Positions 56,370-64,000 of a stretch of 64,000 bases of DNA are shown one piece after another. The notes beneath the pieces are model-generated. The model searched no databases. It was not told where the DNA came from and saw only the letters and a list, made by a program, of their open reading frames with translations. How positions within the stretch are numbered: position 1 is the first letter of the stretch; each line of letters starts with the position of its first letter. Origin of the DNA: Gammaproteobacteria bacterium (GTDB lineage: Bacteria; Pseudomonadota; Gammaproteobacteria; Xanthomonadales; Wenzhouxiangellaceae); assembly GCA_021772975.1 (NCBI GenBank), contig JAJFKY010000016.1, positions 62,001 to 126,000 of the forward strand, written 5' to 3'. The translations under genes and the position numbers were made by a program.

Positions 56370-57271
56370 ACACTAACGCTCCCCGGCAATTTTCAGCCCA
56401 GCAGGGCGTAGCCCTGTTGATCGTGCTGTGGGTGCTGGTGCTGATGAGCATAGTGTCCGGGACACTGGCTTTGCTGGCCCGGGCCGAAAACCTGGAAGCA
56501 CGGACATTATTTGATGACAGCCGGGCGCGGATGGGTTCGCTGGCCGGAATTCAGCGGGCAGTTTACGAGATGCGTAATCCGGACCTGGAAACCAAATGGA
56601 TTCCGGATGGCAGGCCCTATACGTTTACCCTGGGCGATGCGGAAGTTGAGGTGTCGCTGACGGATGAAACCGGCAAACTGGATTTAAACAGCTCGCCCGA
56701 GGGGGCCAAACTTAACCTGCTGGTGGGGCACGGGATGGATCCGGTAGCAGCCCAGGCGCTGGTGGATGCCATTGAAGACTGGCGTGATCCTGATGATCTG
56801 GTTCGTCCGGCAGGTGCCGAAGAAGGCGAGTATGCCTCCGCCGGATTGTCCTGGGCACCGCCCAATGCGGCTTTTGCCACGGTGGAAGAGTTGCAACAGG
56901 TACTGGGGATGCCCTATGAGGTGTATGTGCAGATTGAGCCGGCGCTGACGGTGTTTTCCGGGCGCGGTGAAATTAATGCGGCCTTTGCACCCGCGGAGGC
57001 GCTGCTGGCGCTGCCTGACATTGATCCGGTCAGCGCACAGGATATCATTGCCCAGCGTCAGCAGTTTGATAGTACCAATCTTCAGCCGATCGACCTGCCC
57101 AACGGCAACGTAGCCATTGCGCAGGGCGGCGGCCTGACCTTTACGGTGCGCTCCAAAGCCACATTGAACAATGGTGCCTGGACGCAGGTCGAAGGCACGT
57201 TCCGGCTGGGGACTGACCTGCTGGGCAGGCCCTATCGGATTGTACGCTGGCAGGAAGGCGTATCAGAATAA
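56366..57271 (+). CDS. gspK: Minor pseudopilin GspK
   Basis: This 301-aa protein is the largest pseudopilin and tip cap. The prepilin site is QQG/VALLIVLWVLVLMS, without the usual Glu5, as is normal for GspK. The inserted helical domain has DETGKLDLNSSP, LVDAIEDWRDPDD and PEALLALPDID-type segments. It overlaps gspJ by 4 bp; 94 bp follow before gspL. Confidence 0.92.
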   Translation: MNTNAPRQFSAQQGVALLIVLWVLVLMSIVSGTLALLARAENLEARTLFDDSRARMGSLAGIQRAVYEMRNPDLETKWIPDGRPYTFTLGDAEVEVSLTDETGKLDLNSSPEGAKLNLLVGHGMDPVAAQALVDAIEDWRDPDDLVRPAGAEEGEYASAGLSWAPPNAAFATVEELQQVLGMPYEVYVQIEPALTVFSGRGEINAAFAPAEALLALPDIDPVSAQDIIAQRQQFDSTNLQPIDLPNGNVAIAQGGGLTFTVRSKATLNNGAWTQVEGTFRLGTDLLGRPYRIVRWQEGVSE

Positions 57272-57365
57272 TGATGAATCAAGCGCCACGCTTATTTTTT
57301 GCGGCCAGGACTGAAGTGGATAATGCTCAGCCAGCCGAACCACGAATAATTGGGATATTGAAACA

Positions 57366-58694
57366 GTGATTGCGCAATTAGACAACGCCATCGTGATGCT
57401 GAAAGCCCGCTACCACGCCACCGGTATACCCCGGTTTATGGAGTGGTGGAAGGGCGAGTTGGCACCGTTGATACCGGTGCGGATCAAGCAGCTGTTTGCG
57501 GTGCCGCATGAGCAGCTGTTGATTAGTGCGGCTGAGGGAAATATTTATTTGTGGCAGGCCAGTGATGCCGATATCAGATTATTGGATACGCTCGAATCGA
57601 GCCATGACGACGAGCAGCTGCGGGCCCGCGTTGTTGCCTGTCTGGACGAATTCAAAGAGGGTACGCCGGCCGCGGTCTACTGCATGCCGGCTGATGCGGT
57701 ATTGGCCAAGCCCATCCGGATGCCGCTCGCGGCGGAGGCCAATCTGCGCCAGGCGGTGGCTTTCGAGGTCGACCGGCAAACGCCGTTCAATACCCAGGAC
57801 GTCTATTTTGACCTGCAGATCATTGAACGCGAACCACCTTTTCTGAACGTTGAGATGGTGCTGGCGCAACGCGCCAGAGTAGATGGCTATATCGAGCAGA
57901 TGGAAAATCTGGGGTTGCGGCTGCAGGGTATTGATGTGGATATATCCACTGCCGCGGCCGCTCAGCGGCCTCAGCCTAAAGGCATCAATCTAATGAGCCG
58001 CGAGCGACGGGTGCACAAGGCCAATAAACGGGTGCGCTTAAACTGGGCTTTGGCCGGCATAGTATTGCTGCTGCTGGCGGTCGTGATGACGGAATCGCTG
58101 TATTTGAGAGGGCAGACCATTGAGTTGCTGCAGGCTGAGCGTGATGCCATGCGCAGCGAGGCACTGGCGGTCAGCCGCTTACGCCAGCGCCTGGATGAGG
58201 CGCTTTCAGCAGCCAATTTCTTAGCCGAAAAGCGCGCCGATACACCCTTAACACTGAAGGTGCTGGCCGACGTCACCAACCGGATACCGCCGGACACCTG
58301 GGTGCAGCGTTTTCAGATTCATGACAAAGAGCTGCAACTGCAGGGGTTGTCAGAAGGAGCGCAAAAACTGGTTGAGTCGCTGAATGGTTCGAATGGTCTG
58401 TCGGATACTTTTTTCAAAGGCGCAATCTCCAGCGATCAGCGTCTGAATAAGGAACGTTTTACTTCTGCCTCTACCATCAAACCGGGCGCTGAACTTGAGC
58501 CGGCGCCGCTGTCAGAAGGCGACAGCGAGCTGTCTGAGGAGGAAGATTCCGCTATCCAGAATCCGGATGTTGTTGAATCCGCGCAGTCTGATGTGGATAC
58601 TAGCGGCCCGGTGGAGCCACAGCCAGATGAGTTGCTGGAGCCAGAACCCGAACCCGATAGTGAAGTGCCGCTGAATCAGTCAGGAGCGCAATAA
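57366..58694 (+). CDS. gspL: Type II secretion protein GspL (XpsL-type, PilN-like)
   Basis: This 442-aa protein has a cytoplasmic actin-like half that docks GspE (conserved RMPLAAEANLRQAVAFEVDRQTPF read in two parts), one membrane helix at about residues 225-245 and a periplasmic PilN-like part. The last 80 residues are an acidic Glu/Pro/Ser-rich tail. The start is GTG 57366. It is shorter in the cytoplasmic part and more PilM/PilN-like than E. coli GspL, as in Xanthomonas. Confidence 0.85.
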   Translation: MIAQLDNAIVMLKARYHATGIPRFMEWWKGELAPLIPVRIKQLFAVPHEQLLISAAEGNIYLWQASDADIRLLDTLESSHDDEQLRARVVACLDEFKEGTPAAVYCMPADAVLAKPIRMPLAAEANLRQAVAFEVDRQTPFNTQDVYFDLQIIEREPPFLNVEMVLAQRARVDGYIEQMENLGLRLQGIDVDISTAAAAQRPQPKGINLMSRERRVHKANKRVRLNWALAGIVLLLLAVVMTESLYLRGQTIELLQAERDAMRSEALAVSRLRQRLDEALSAANFLAEKRADTPLTLKVLADVTNRIPPDTWVQRFQIHDKELQLQGLSEGAQKLVESLNGSNGLSDTFFKGAISSDQRLNKERFTSASTIKPGAELEPAPLSEGDSELSEEEDSAIQNPDVVESAQSDVDTSGPVEPQPDELLEPEPEPDSEVPLNQSGAQ

Positions 58695-59311
58695 TGCAGT
58701 TATTACCCGATCGCGATCAAGGCAAGACGCTGGCCATTGGCCTGGCGGTGCTGGCGCTGGTGATGGTGTATCTGATCGGCTTTCACTGGTTTGTGGTCAA
58801 GCATATGGATTATTCCGACCAGATCAGCGCCTTGCGTGAAGATGTCGCCCGTTTTAAAGCCGCTACCAGCCAGCGTGAGCTGATCGAGCAGCGCTTGTCG
58901 GATGTCAATGACCAGGGTCAGAACGATACCTATTTTCTGGCCGGTCAGAATTTTGATGCGGCCGCGGCGGTATTAACCCAGCGTTTGAAACAAATTATCG
59001 CCACCCAGGCGGATCACGAACAGGATTGCCAGGTGATCAGTAACCAGAACGTGCGCGCACGCGAAGCCGAGCGTTTCGAAAAAGTTTTGGTAAAGGTGCG
59101 CATGCGGTGTAATCTGGGCGATTTGGTCAAGGTTTTGCATGAGCTCGAAGGCACGCTTCCATTGGTCTTTATCGATGGCATGAACATCTATCAGCGTTAC
59201 GTGAATGCGCCGGGGCGCACCACCCGCAATCAGAATATTGCGGTGTTGGATATTCGTTTCGACATGTATGGCTACCTGTCTACCGCTAATGATCCGGAGC
59301 GCCAGGTGTGA
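58694..59311 (+). CDS. gspM: Type II secretion protein GspM (PilO-like)
   Basis: This 205-aa protein has one N-terminal helix (about residues 14-34), a coiled-coil stretch and a ferredoxin-like domain (VLVKVRMRCNLGDLVKVLHELE). It pairs with GspL in the inner-membrane platform. It overlaps gspL by one base and the next gene by 4 bases. Confidence 0.85.
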   Translation: MQLLPDRDQGKTLAIGLAVLALVMVYLIGFHWFVVKHMDYSDQISALREDVARFKAATSQRELIEQRLSDVNDQGQNDTYFLAGQNFDAAAAVLTQRLKQIIATQADHEQDCQVISNQNVRAREAERFEKVLVKVRMRCNLGDLVKVLHELEGTLPLVFIDGMNIYQRYVNAPGRTTRNQNIAVLDIRFDMYGYLSTANDPERQV

Positions 59312-60048
59312 GTCAGGATGTGTTCGTCAAAGGTTCATTCTGGAGCGGCCTGACCGGATTGCTGGCAGGCGGTTGTGTGTTCCTGGCGGTGGTACTGCTG
59401 TTGCAGACGCTGCTGTTGGGGCAGCCGGGTGAAGTGACGGTTGAGGAGCGGCCGCTGCCGGAGGTTGACAGTGATCTGCGGCAGGTAGTGCTCAATGATG
59501 AGAATTTAGAGTCGTATGCTTCGATTCTGGAGCGCCCGTTATTTTTTCCTGATCGCGAGTTGCCGGAAATTGCCGGTGAAGAAAGCCTGGAGGAGGACGG
59601 TCCTGCTGAATCTCAGGTGACTGAGCTGGATGCCCGCCTGACCGGCGTCATCATTACTCCGGACCGGCGTATGGCGATGGTGACCGATGGCAAGACCAGT
59701 AAAACCACGGTGATGCGCGAAGGCATGTCGCTGGAAGGTGACCAGGCCGCCTGGCAACTGTCGGAAATCAGCGAGCGCAGCGTCAGTTTTGCGGCTGGCG
59801 AGATGACCGCCGAACTGGAACTTAAAGTCAATACCCGTGGTCTGCAGGCACCCGCGGTCAGTGCAACTGCAAGCAACCGTGCGATCCGCAATGCGGCGCT
59901 CAATAATAATTCAGCCACGCAGAACAACGCCGCCAGTCCGGCTGTGAATTCCGCCGCCGAAGTCCGCCGGCGGATCGCGGAGCGACGAGCTAAATTACGT
60001 GCTGCGCGTGAGCAGCAGGCACAAAACCAGGCACAAGAAGAAAACTGA
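59308..60048 (+). CDS. gspN: Type II secretion protein N/C (XpsN-like connector)
   Basis: This 246-aa protein has one helix (about residues 14-36), then a homology-region-like domain (LESYASILERPLFFPDREL; LTGVIITPDRRMAMV) and an Ala/Asn-rich then Arg/Glu-rich tail. It takes the place of GspC, linking the inner-membrane platform to the secretin, but has no PDZ domain. Its place between gspM and gspD matches xpsN. The start is GTG 59308, overlapping gspM. Confidence 0.82.
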   Translation: MSQDVFVKGSFWSGLTGLLAGGCVFLAVVLLLQTLLLGQPGEVTVEERPLPEVDSDLRQVVLNDENLESYASILERPLFFPDRELPEIAGEESLEEDGPAESQVTELDARLTGVIITPDRRMAMVTDGKTSKTTVMREGMSLEGDQAAWQLSEISERSVSFAAGEMTAELELKVNTRGLQAPAVSATASNRAIRNAALNNNSATQNNAASPAVNSAAEVRRRIAERRAKLRAAREQQAQNQAQEEN

Positions 60049-62333
60049 TGGGATATCCTCTCGCCGCAGGTCGGAGTAAAATTTTGAAGTTCAGATTGAG
60101 CATTACATTACTGACATGCCTGTTGTTATTGGCATGTGCCACTGACGGCGGGAGGCCCGACAGCACTGACGCGAGCTCGGCGCAATCGCGGCTGGTCAAG
60201 GATCTGGATGACTCGTCGGCAACCGCCGAGTCGCACCTGGTGTTCGGCGATGAAAGCGACAGCGACGATGCTGAAGAGCAGCCGCGTACTGAAAGATTCC
60301 CCGGTACCGGAGAGTTTATCAATGAAGACGCGGCGCGTCGTCGCCTGATGCCGGCGCTGGACGCCGACGGTGAGATTACCCTGAATTTTGAAGCTCTGCC
60401 GGTTCAGGAGGTGGTGCAGGCCATGCTGGGCGATTTGCTGGGGGAAAATTACGTGATCGGCCCCGGGGTATCCGGGGAAGTGACTTTTTCGACCGCCAAA
60501 CCCATCGGCCGGGATCAGATTCTGCCGATTCTGGAAATGGTACTGCGCTGGAACAATGCGGCGGTGGTTTATAAGGATGGCCGGTATAACGTGCTGCCGG
60601 TCAGCAATGCGGTGCGCGGCAACCTGTCGCCGCGGCTGGGTTCCGCGGCTTCGGTACGCGGATATGAAGTGCTGGTGGTGCCGCTGGACTATGTTGCGCC
60701 ACTGCAGATGCAGACCATTCTGGAACCCTATGTTCAGGAAGGCGCGATCATCAGCGCGGATAACGCCCGCAGTCTGATCGTGCTGGCGGGTACTCGTGAG
60801 GAACTGAGCAACTACCTGCGCACCATTGAAATCTTCGATGTTGACTGGCTGAAAGGCATGTCGGTGGCGGTGTTCAATCTGGAAAGAGTGGAAGTGGGCG
60901 AGGTGGTGCCTGAACTGGAAAGCATATTCGGTGGCGAAGGCGAATCGCCGCTGGCGGGATTGTTCCGGTTTGTTCCGATCGAGCGCCTGAATTCAGTGCT
61001 GGTGATTACGCCCCAGCCTGAATATCTGGAACAGGCTGAGCAGTGGATTACCCGTCTGGACCGGGGTTCCGCCAGTTCAGCGGCCAACCGCCTGTATGTC
61101 TATCGGGTGGAAAACCTGGAAGCCGGGGTGCTGGCTGATTATCTGCTGGATATTTTTGGCGGCAGCCGCAGCACCGGGCGGAATGACTCGGATGATGGGA
61201 GGCTGACCGCCGGATCCATCGGACCCGGCCTGCAGTCGGTCAGTCTGACTACGCTGAATGAAAACAATGAGCCCGATAATCAGCCGCAACCCAGACAGCG
61301 CGACACCGGCGGCGGATCGCAGGATGGTGTGACGCTGGGGGATACTGATAACGTCCGTATCACCGCGGTCGAGGAGACCAACTCTCTGCTGGTGCAGGCC
61401 TCGCCGCAGCAATATGATTCTATTCTGGCGGCGATCAAGCGCCTGGATACCGAACCCCTGCAGGTGCTGATAGAGGCGCATGTAGTGCAGGTATCGCTGA
61501 GTGAAGACCTGCAGTATGGGGTTAATTACTTCCTGTCCAACTTTACTCCCAGTACGGGCACTGACAGTGGTGCTGGTGGTACCGGCCTTGGCAATGCCAT
61601 TGTATCGCCGGATGGGGGCATTTCGAATGCGGGTGTTTTTGACGGCAGCAACACGATATTTTCTTTCACCAACCCGGTCGGTGATTTTTTTCAAACCGTC
61701 ATTTCAGCACTGGAATCGGTATCGGAAACGCGCACCATTTCTTCGCCCACCCTGCTGGTTCGCAACAACACCGAAGCCTCTATTAATGTGGGTCAGCAAT
61801 TGGCTATCGCGAACACGGTCTTTGCCGGCATCGGGGTTGGCGCGGGTACCACCGCTAATACCCAGTTTGTCCAGACCGGCACCACGCTGACCGTAACCCC
61901 AAGGGTTAACCCGGGTGGTCTGGTCTATATGCAGTTATCGCAGGAAGTCAGCAGCCCGATTGCCGGTTCAACCGGCCCCAACGGCAATCCCAATATCAGC
62001 ACCAACATTCTGACCACTGATGTGGCCGTGCAGTCCGGGCAGAGCATTATCCTGGGCGGTCTGATCAGCGAGAGCTATCTGGAAACGGAAGGCGGGATTC
62101 CATTCCTGCGCCGCATACCGCTGCTGGGTAAAGTTTTCAGCACCACCGAATACGATGTTGACCGCAATGAGATTATTGTGATTATCAAGCCAACGGTGGT
62201 CGAGGCGATTGACAGATTGCAGGAAGTCTCCAACGAGTTGCGCAAGAGCTTTCAGGGGCTGCAGCCGTTTCGTAAGGCGCCGGAATTGCCGAATGAAAAA
62301 ATTCCATCCGAATTTCCCGAAATAGGTGATTAG
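60048..62333 (+). CDS. gspD: Type II secretion secretin GspD, predicted lipoprotein
   Basis: This outer-membrane channel of up to 761 aa has a signal with lipobox LLLAC, an N0 domain, three N-domains (VPLDYVAPLQMQTILEPYVQ and others, with a Gly/Gln-rich insert near residue 400) and the secretin domain (VSETRTISSPTLLVRNNTEA, LGGLISESYLETEGGIPFLR). Two starts are possible. ATG 60048 overlaps the previous stop. TTG 60084 has GGAG at 60073-60076 and gives a cleaner lipoprotein signal. The lipid anchor would let it reach the outer membrane without a separate GspS pilotin. Confidence 0.93.
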   Translation: MGYPLAAGRSKILKFRLSITLLTCLLLLACATDGGRPDSTDASSAQSRLVKDLDDSSATAESHLVFGDESDSDDAEEQPRTERFPGTGEFINEDAARRRLMPALDADGEITLNFEALPVQEVVQAMLGDLLGENYVIGPGVSGEVTFSTAKPIGRDQILPILEMVLRWNNAAVVYKDGRYNVLPVSNAVRGNLSPRLGSAASVRGYEVLVVPLDYVAPLQMQTILEPYVQEGAIISADNARSLIVLAGTREELSNYLRTIEIFDVDWLKGMSVAVFNLERVEVGEVVPELESIFGGEGESPLAGLFRFVPIERLNSVLVITPQPEYLEQAEQWITRLDRGSASSAANRLYVYRVENLEAGVLADYLLDIFGGSRSTGRNDSDDGRLTAGSIGPGLQSVSLTTLNENNEPDNQPQPRQRDTGGGSQDGVTLGDTDNVRITAVEETNSLLVQASPQQYDSILAAIKRLDTEPLQVLIEAHVVQVSLSEDLQYGVNYFLSNFTPSTGTDSGAGGTGLGNAIVSPDGGISNAGVFDGSNTIFSFTNPVGDFFQTVISALESVSETRTISSPTLLVRNNTEASINVGQQLAIANTVFAGIGVGAGTTANTQFVQTGTTLTVTPRVNPGGLVYMQLSQEVSSPIAGSTGPNGNPNISTNILTTDVAVQSGQSIILGGLISESYLETEGGIPFLRRIPLLGKVFSTTEYDVDRNEIIVIIKPTVVEAIDRLQEVSNELRKSFQGLQPFRKAPELPNEKIPSEFPEIGD

Positions 62334-62334
62334 A

Positions 62335-62757
62335 ATGACAAAGAAGCTGGTGCTGCGCACCGTTGTTTGGGTATTGTTGACCGTTGTGTTAGCGGCCTGT
62401 GGCAATATCAAGCCGTCGCTGACGATGGCGGAGATCATTGCCCAGCGCGCTCAGGCGCGTGTTGATGCAATGATCAGTGGTGATTACGCCGCTGCTTATC
62501 AGTATTACACACCGGGTTACCGCTCCAGTGTTGACCAGGCCGACTTTATAGTCCGCTTCAAGGTCAGTCGGGTCAAATGGACCGCTGGCCGCTTTGTAGA
62601 TACCAACTGTGAGGATAAAGTCTGTAATGTCCGGATGGATATCGACTATTACATCGACGAGCCGCTGCGCGGAGTTTCCGAGTTCCGTGGCACCCGGCGT
62701 ATCGAGGAACTCTGGATTGAGGTCGATGAGCAGTGGTATTATGTGGACGAGTCCTGA
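62335..62757 (+). CDS. Small lipoprotein, NTF2-like, end of the secretion operon
   Basis: This 140-aa protein has a lipoprotein signal ending VLAAC and a domain whose start (AEIIAQRAQARVDAMISGDYAAAYQYYTPGYR, read in parts) resembles the cone-shaped NTF2/SnoaL fold. Two Cys in a short loop (NCEDKVCN) could form a disulfide. ATG 62335 lies one base after the gspD stop, with AGGTGA upstream, so it belongs to the operon. It may assist the secretin, but no known pilotin was recognised. Function unknown. Confidence 0.65.
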   Translation: MTKKLVLRTVVWVLLTVVLAACGNIKPSLTMAEIIAQRAQARVDAMISGDYAAAYQYYTPGYRSSVDQADFIVRFKVSRVKWTAGRFVDTNCEDKVCNVRMDIDYYIDEPLRGVSEFRGTRRIEELWIEVDEQWYYVDES

Positions 62758-62920
62758 GCAATCAGTTGGCTGAACGCTGATGGCAACTGGTTTTGAGTGT
62801 GCTTCAGGATGATTGCGTTTCGCAAATAATTAAAGTAACATTAACACTGTGATCAGCTGCGCTTTGCCGATTAAGGCCCCTGTGGCCCGCAGGGAGAGTA
62901 GCGATTGCAGGATAATTTCC

Positions 62921-62933
62921 TCTAGATTCTAGA
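62921..62933. promoter_or_regulatory. 13-bp palindrome in the leader of the last gene
   Basis: TCTAGATTCTAGA is two TCTAGA units around one T. It lies directly before the ribosome binding site TTAGGAG (62936-62942) of the secreted-protein gene. It could form a small hairpin or bind a regulator. No known site matches. Confidence 0.4.
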
Positions 62934-62951
62934 ACTTAGGAGTGATTTTTA

Positions 62952-64000
62952 ATGAATAAGAAAAGTTTAACAACTGCAGTGCTTGCTGGCCTGACCGGCA
63001 TCGCAGGCATTGTCAGTGTATCCAACGCGGTACATGTTAATCCGGACGGCACAGGACAGGTTCTGCTGTATCCTTACTACACCACCCGTGATGACAATGA
63101 CACTTTGATTTCTGTTGTTAACACAACCGAAGACGTGAAAGCGGTCAAAGTTCGTTTCATCGAAGGTGAAAACAGTCAGGAAGTGCTCGACTTTAACCTG
63201 TACCTGTCTCCATTTGACGTGTGGACCGCCACTATCTCTGATAGCGCTGCTACCGGAAATCCTGGCTTCTCAACCAACGACAATTCATGTCTGGTACCTA
63301 ATATCACCAGCTTTGAGTTCCTGACCACCCTGTTCGCAGGCGACGATCGCACCGGTGTTGACCGTGCTCGTGAAGGTTATGTGGAACTGATTGAAATGGG
63401 TGTTCTGGTTGGTCCGGAAGCTGCTTTCGCCGTACATGGCGCCGGTGGTGTTCCAGCTAACTGCCCAGGTCTGTCCAACGCATTTGTTGGCGGTGGCGTT
63501 TTCGCTATTGATCCAACCACCAACACCGCGCCACCTTCAGGTGGTCTGTTCGGTGGCGGTCTGGTAATCAACGTACCTGGCGCACGCGCTTTCGGTTATG
63601 ACGCAGTTGCACTGGAAAACTTCTTTGTACCTGTTGATAACGGTGATGGCACCTTTACCCCAGCGGTATCGCTGCACTCAAATCCAGGTGATTTGAACCC
63701 ATCGCTGAATAACGTATTCCCAGCTACCAGTAACGTAGTACTGGCTACCGGCACCGATCCTGTCGTTGTATCTGACGATTGGAGTGCTACCGGTGTTCCT
63801 GTACTGGCTGTTACCTCTGTATTCATGACCGATCAGGTAATGAATCAGTATGCTGCTGAAGCAGTTATCGGTGGTCACACTGAGTGGGTAGTTACCTTCC
63901 CAACCAAACGTTTCCACGTTGATGGTGTATCAGTACCTCCTTTCAACAGCACCTGGAATGGCAACACTGCTTGTGAAGAAGTAACGTTGGAATTCTGGAA
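62952..64000 (+). CDS. Secreted protein of unknown function, 5' part
   Basis: This frame is open to the window end (349 codons). It starts at ATG 62952 with TTAGGAG upstream. The signal peptide is MNKKSLTTAV followed by a hydrophobic core and cleavage near SVSNA/VHVNPDG. The mature start GTGQVLLYPYYTTRDDNDTL and VVNTTEDVKAVKVRFIEG belongs to a family of exported proteins I have seen only as hypothetical. Later parts are Gly/Val/Thr-rich (AFVGGGVF, LFGGGLVINVPGARAF) and suggest beta structure. Codons are strongly biased to GGT, GCT, GTT, AAC, TTC and ATC, unlike the neighbouring gsp genes, a mark of very high expression. It may be a surface protein or a type II substrate; that is inference from position. 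Confidence 0.75.
   Translation, partial: MNKKSLTTAVLAGLTGIAGIVSVSNAVHVNPDGTGQVLLYPYYTTRDDNDTLISVVNTTEDVKAVKVRFIEGENSQEVLDFNLYLSPFDVWTATISDSAATGNPGFSTNDNSCLVPNITSFEFLTTLFAGDDRTGVDRAREGYVELIEMGVLVGPEAAFAVHGAGGVPANCPGLSNAFVGGGVFAIDPTTNTAPPSGGLFGGGLVINVPGARAFGYDAVALENFFVPVDNGDGTFTPAVSLHSNPGDLNPSLNNVFPATSNVVLATGTDPVVVSDDWSATGVPVLAVTSVFMTDQVMNQYAAEAVIGGHTEWVVTFPTKRFHVDGVSVPPFNSTWNGNTACEEVTLEFW

Noticed and set aside
63377-63917. Several minus-strand frames at the end of the window
   Set aside because: They lie antisense to the strongly codon-biased secreted-protein gene, which reads openly to the window end.

Overview
The window is a chromosomal segment of a Gram-negative bacterium, almost certainly a gammaproteobacterium. 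It carries lipid A genes (lpxD, lpxA, lpxB), bamA/skp, lptF/lptG, a gammaproteobacterial-style rpsB-tsf-pyrH-frr-uppS-cdsA-rseP-bamA cluster, xerD followed by dsbC, pepA-holC-valS, a holD-like gene before rimI, and a complete type II secretion operon in the Xanthomonas-like order E-F-G-H-I-J-K-L-M-N-D. I cannot name the genus from sequence alone. Most of the window is ordinary core genome with dense coding and moderately high GC. No rRNA, tRNA, insertion sequence, prophage or CRISPR array was seen.

Layout. 1-5383: end of an oligopeptidase B gene, a MerC-type membrane protein with a Zur-box-like promoter, an M1-family lipoprotein aminopeptidase, a DUF962 protein and a DUF445 protein. 5400-6508: an AT-rich HEPN-type gene followed by about 530 bp of extragenic palindromes and repeats. 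6509-10074: a TlpA-like lipoprotein and a YihY protein on the minus strand, divergent from arsC-wrbA-DUF2069 and a half-length asparaginase. 10350-24099 (all minus): the cluster from rpsB to rnhB, covering translation, phospholipid and undecaprenyl synthesis, outer-membrane protein assembly and lipid A synthesis. dxr is missing from its usual place between cdsA and rseP. 24365-34851: trhO, rimI/holD-like, pssA, a DUF4124 protein, a 373-bp repeat element, proS, valS, holC and pepA. 34991-37672: lptF-lptG (LPS export) and an RDD protein.

37891-43611: a TonB2-type energy transduction operon (DUF3450 protein, long ExbB/TtpC, ExbB, ExbD, two tandem TonB proteins, TPR protein). 43658-46295: a lysine-rich, histone-H1-like protein with eight GRP AT-hook cores, then xerD and dsbC. 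46492-51120: purL and a membrane protein resembling the exosortase-H-associated family. 51199-62757: the type II secretion operon and a small lipoprotein. 62952-end: the start of a secreted protein gene whose codon choice suggests very high expression.

How it fits together: much of the window builds or energises the cell envelope, including LPS synthesis and export, BamA/Skp/RseP, TonB transport and type II secretion. The points most worth a second look are the Zur-box/leaderless merC-like gene, the multi-AT-hook protein and the parallel lysine-rich tail on ribosomal protein S2, an intrinsic terminator starting at the second codon of xerD, EF-hand-like insertions in the BamA barrel, the loss of dxr from its locus, the tandem tonB genes, and the AT-rich HEPN gene beside a repeat-rich stretch.
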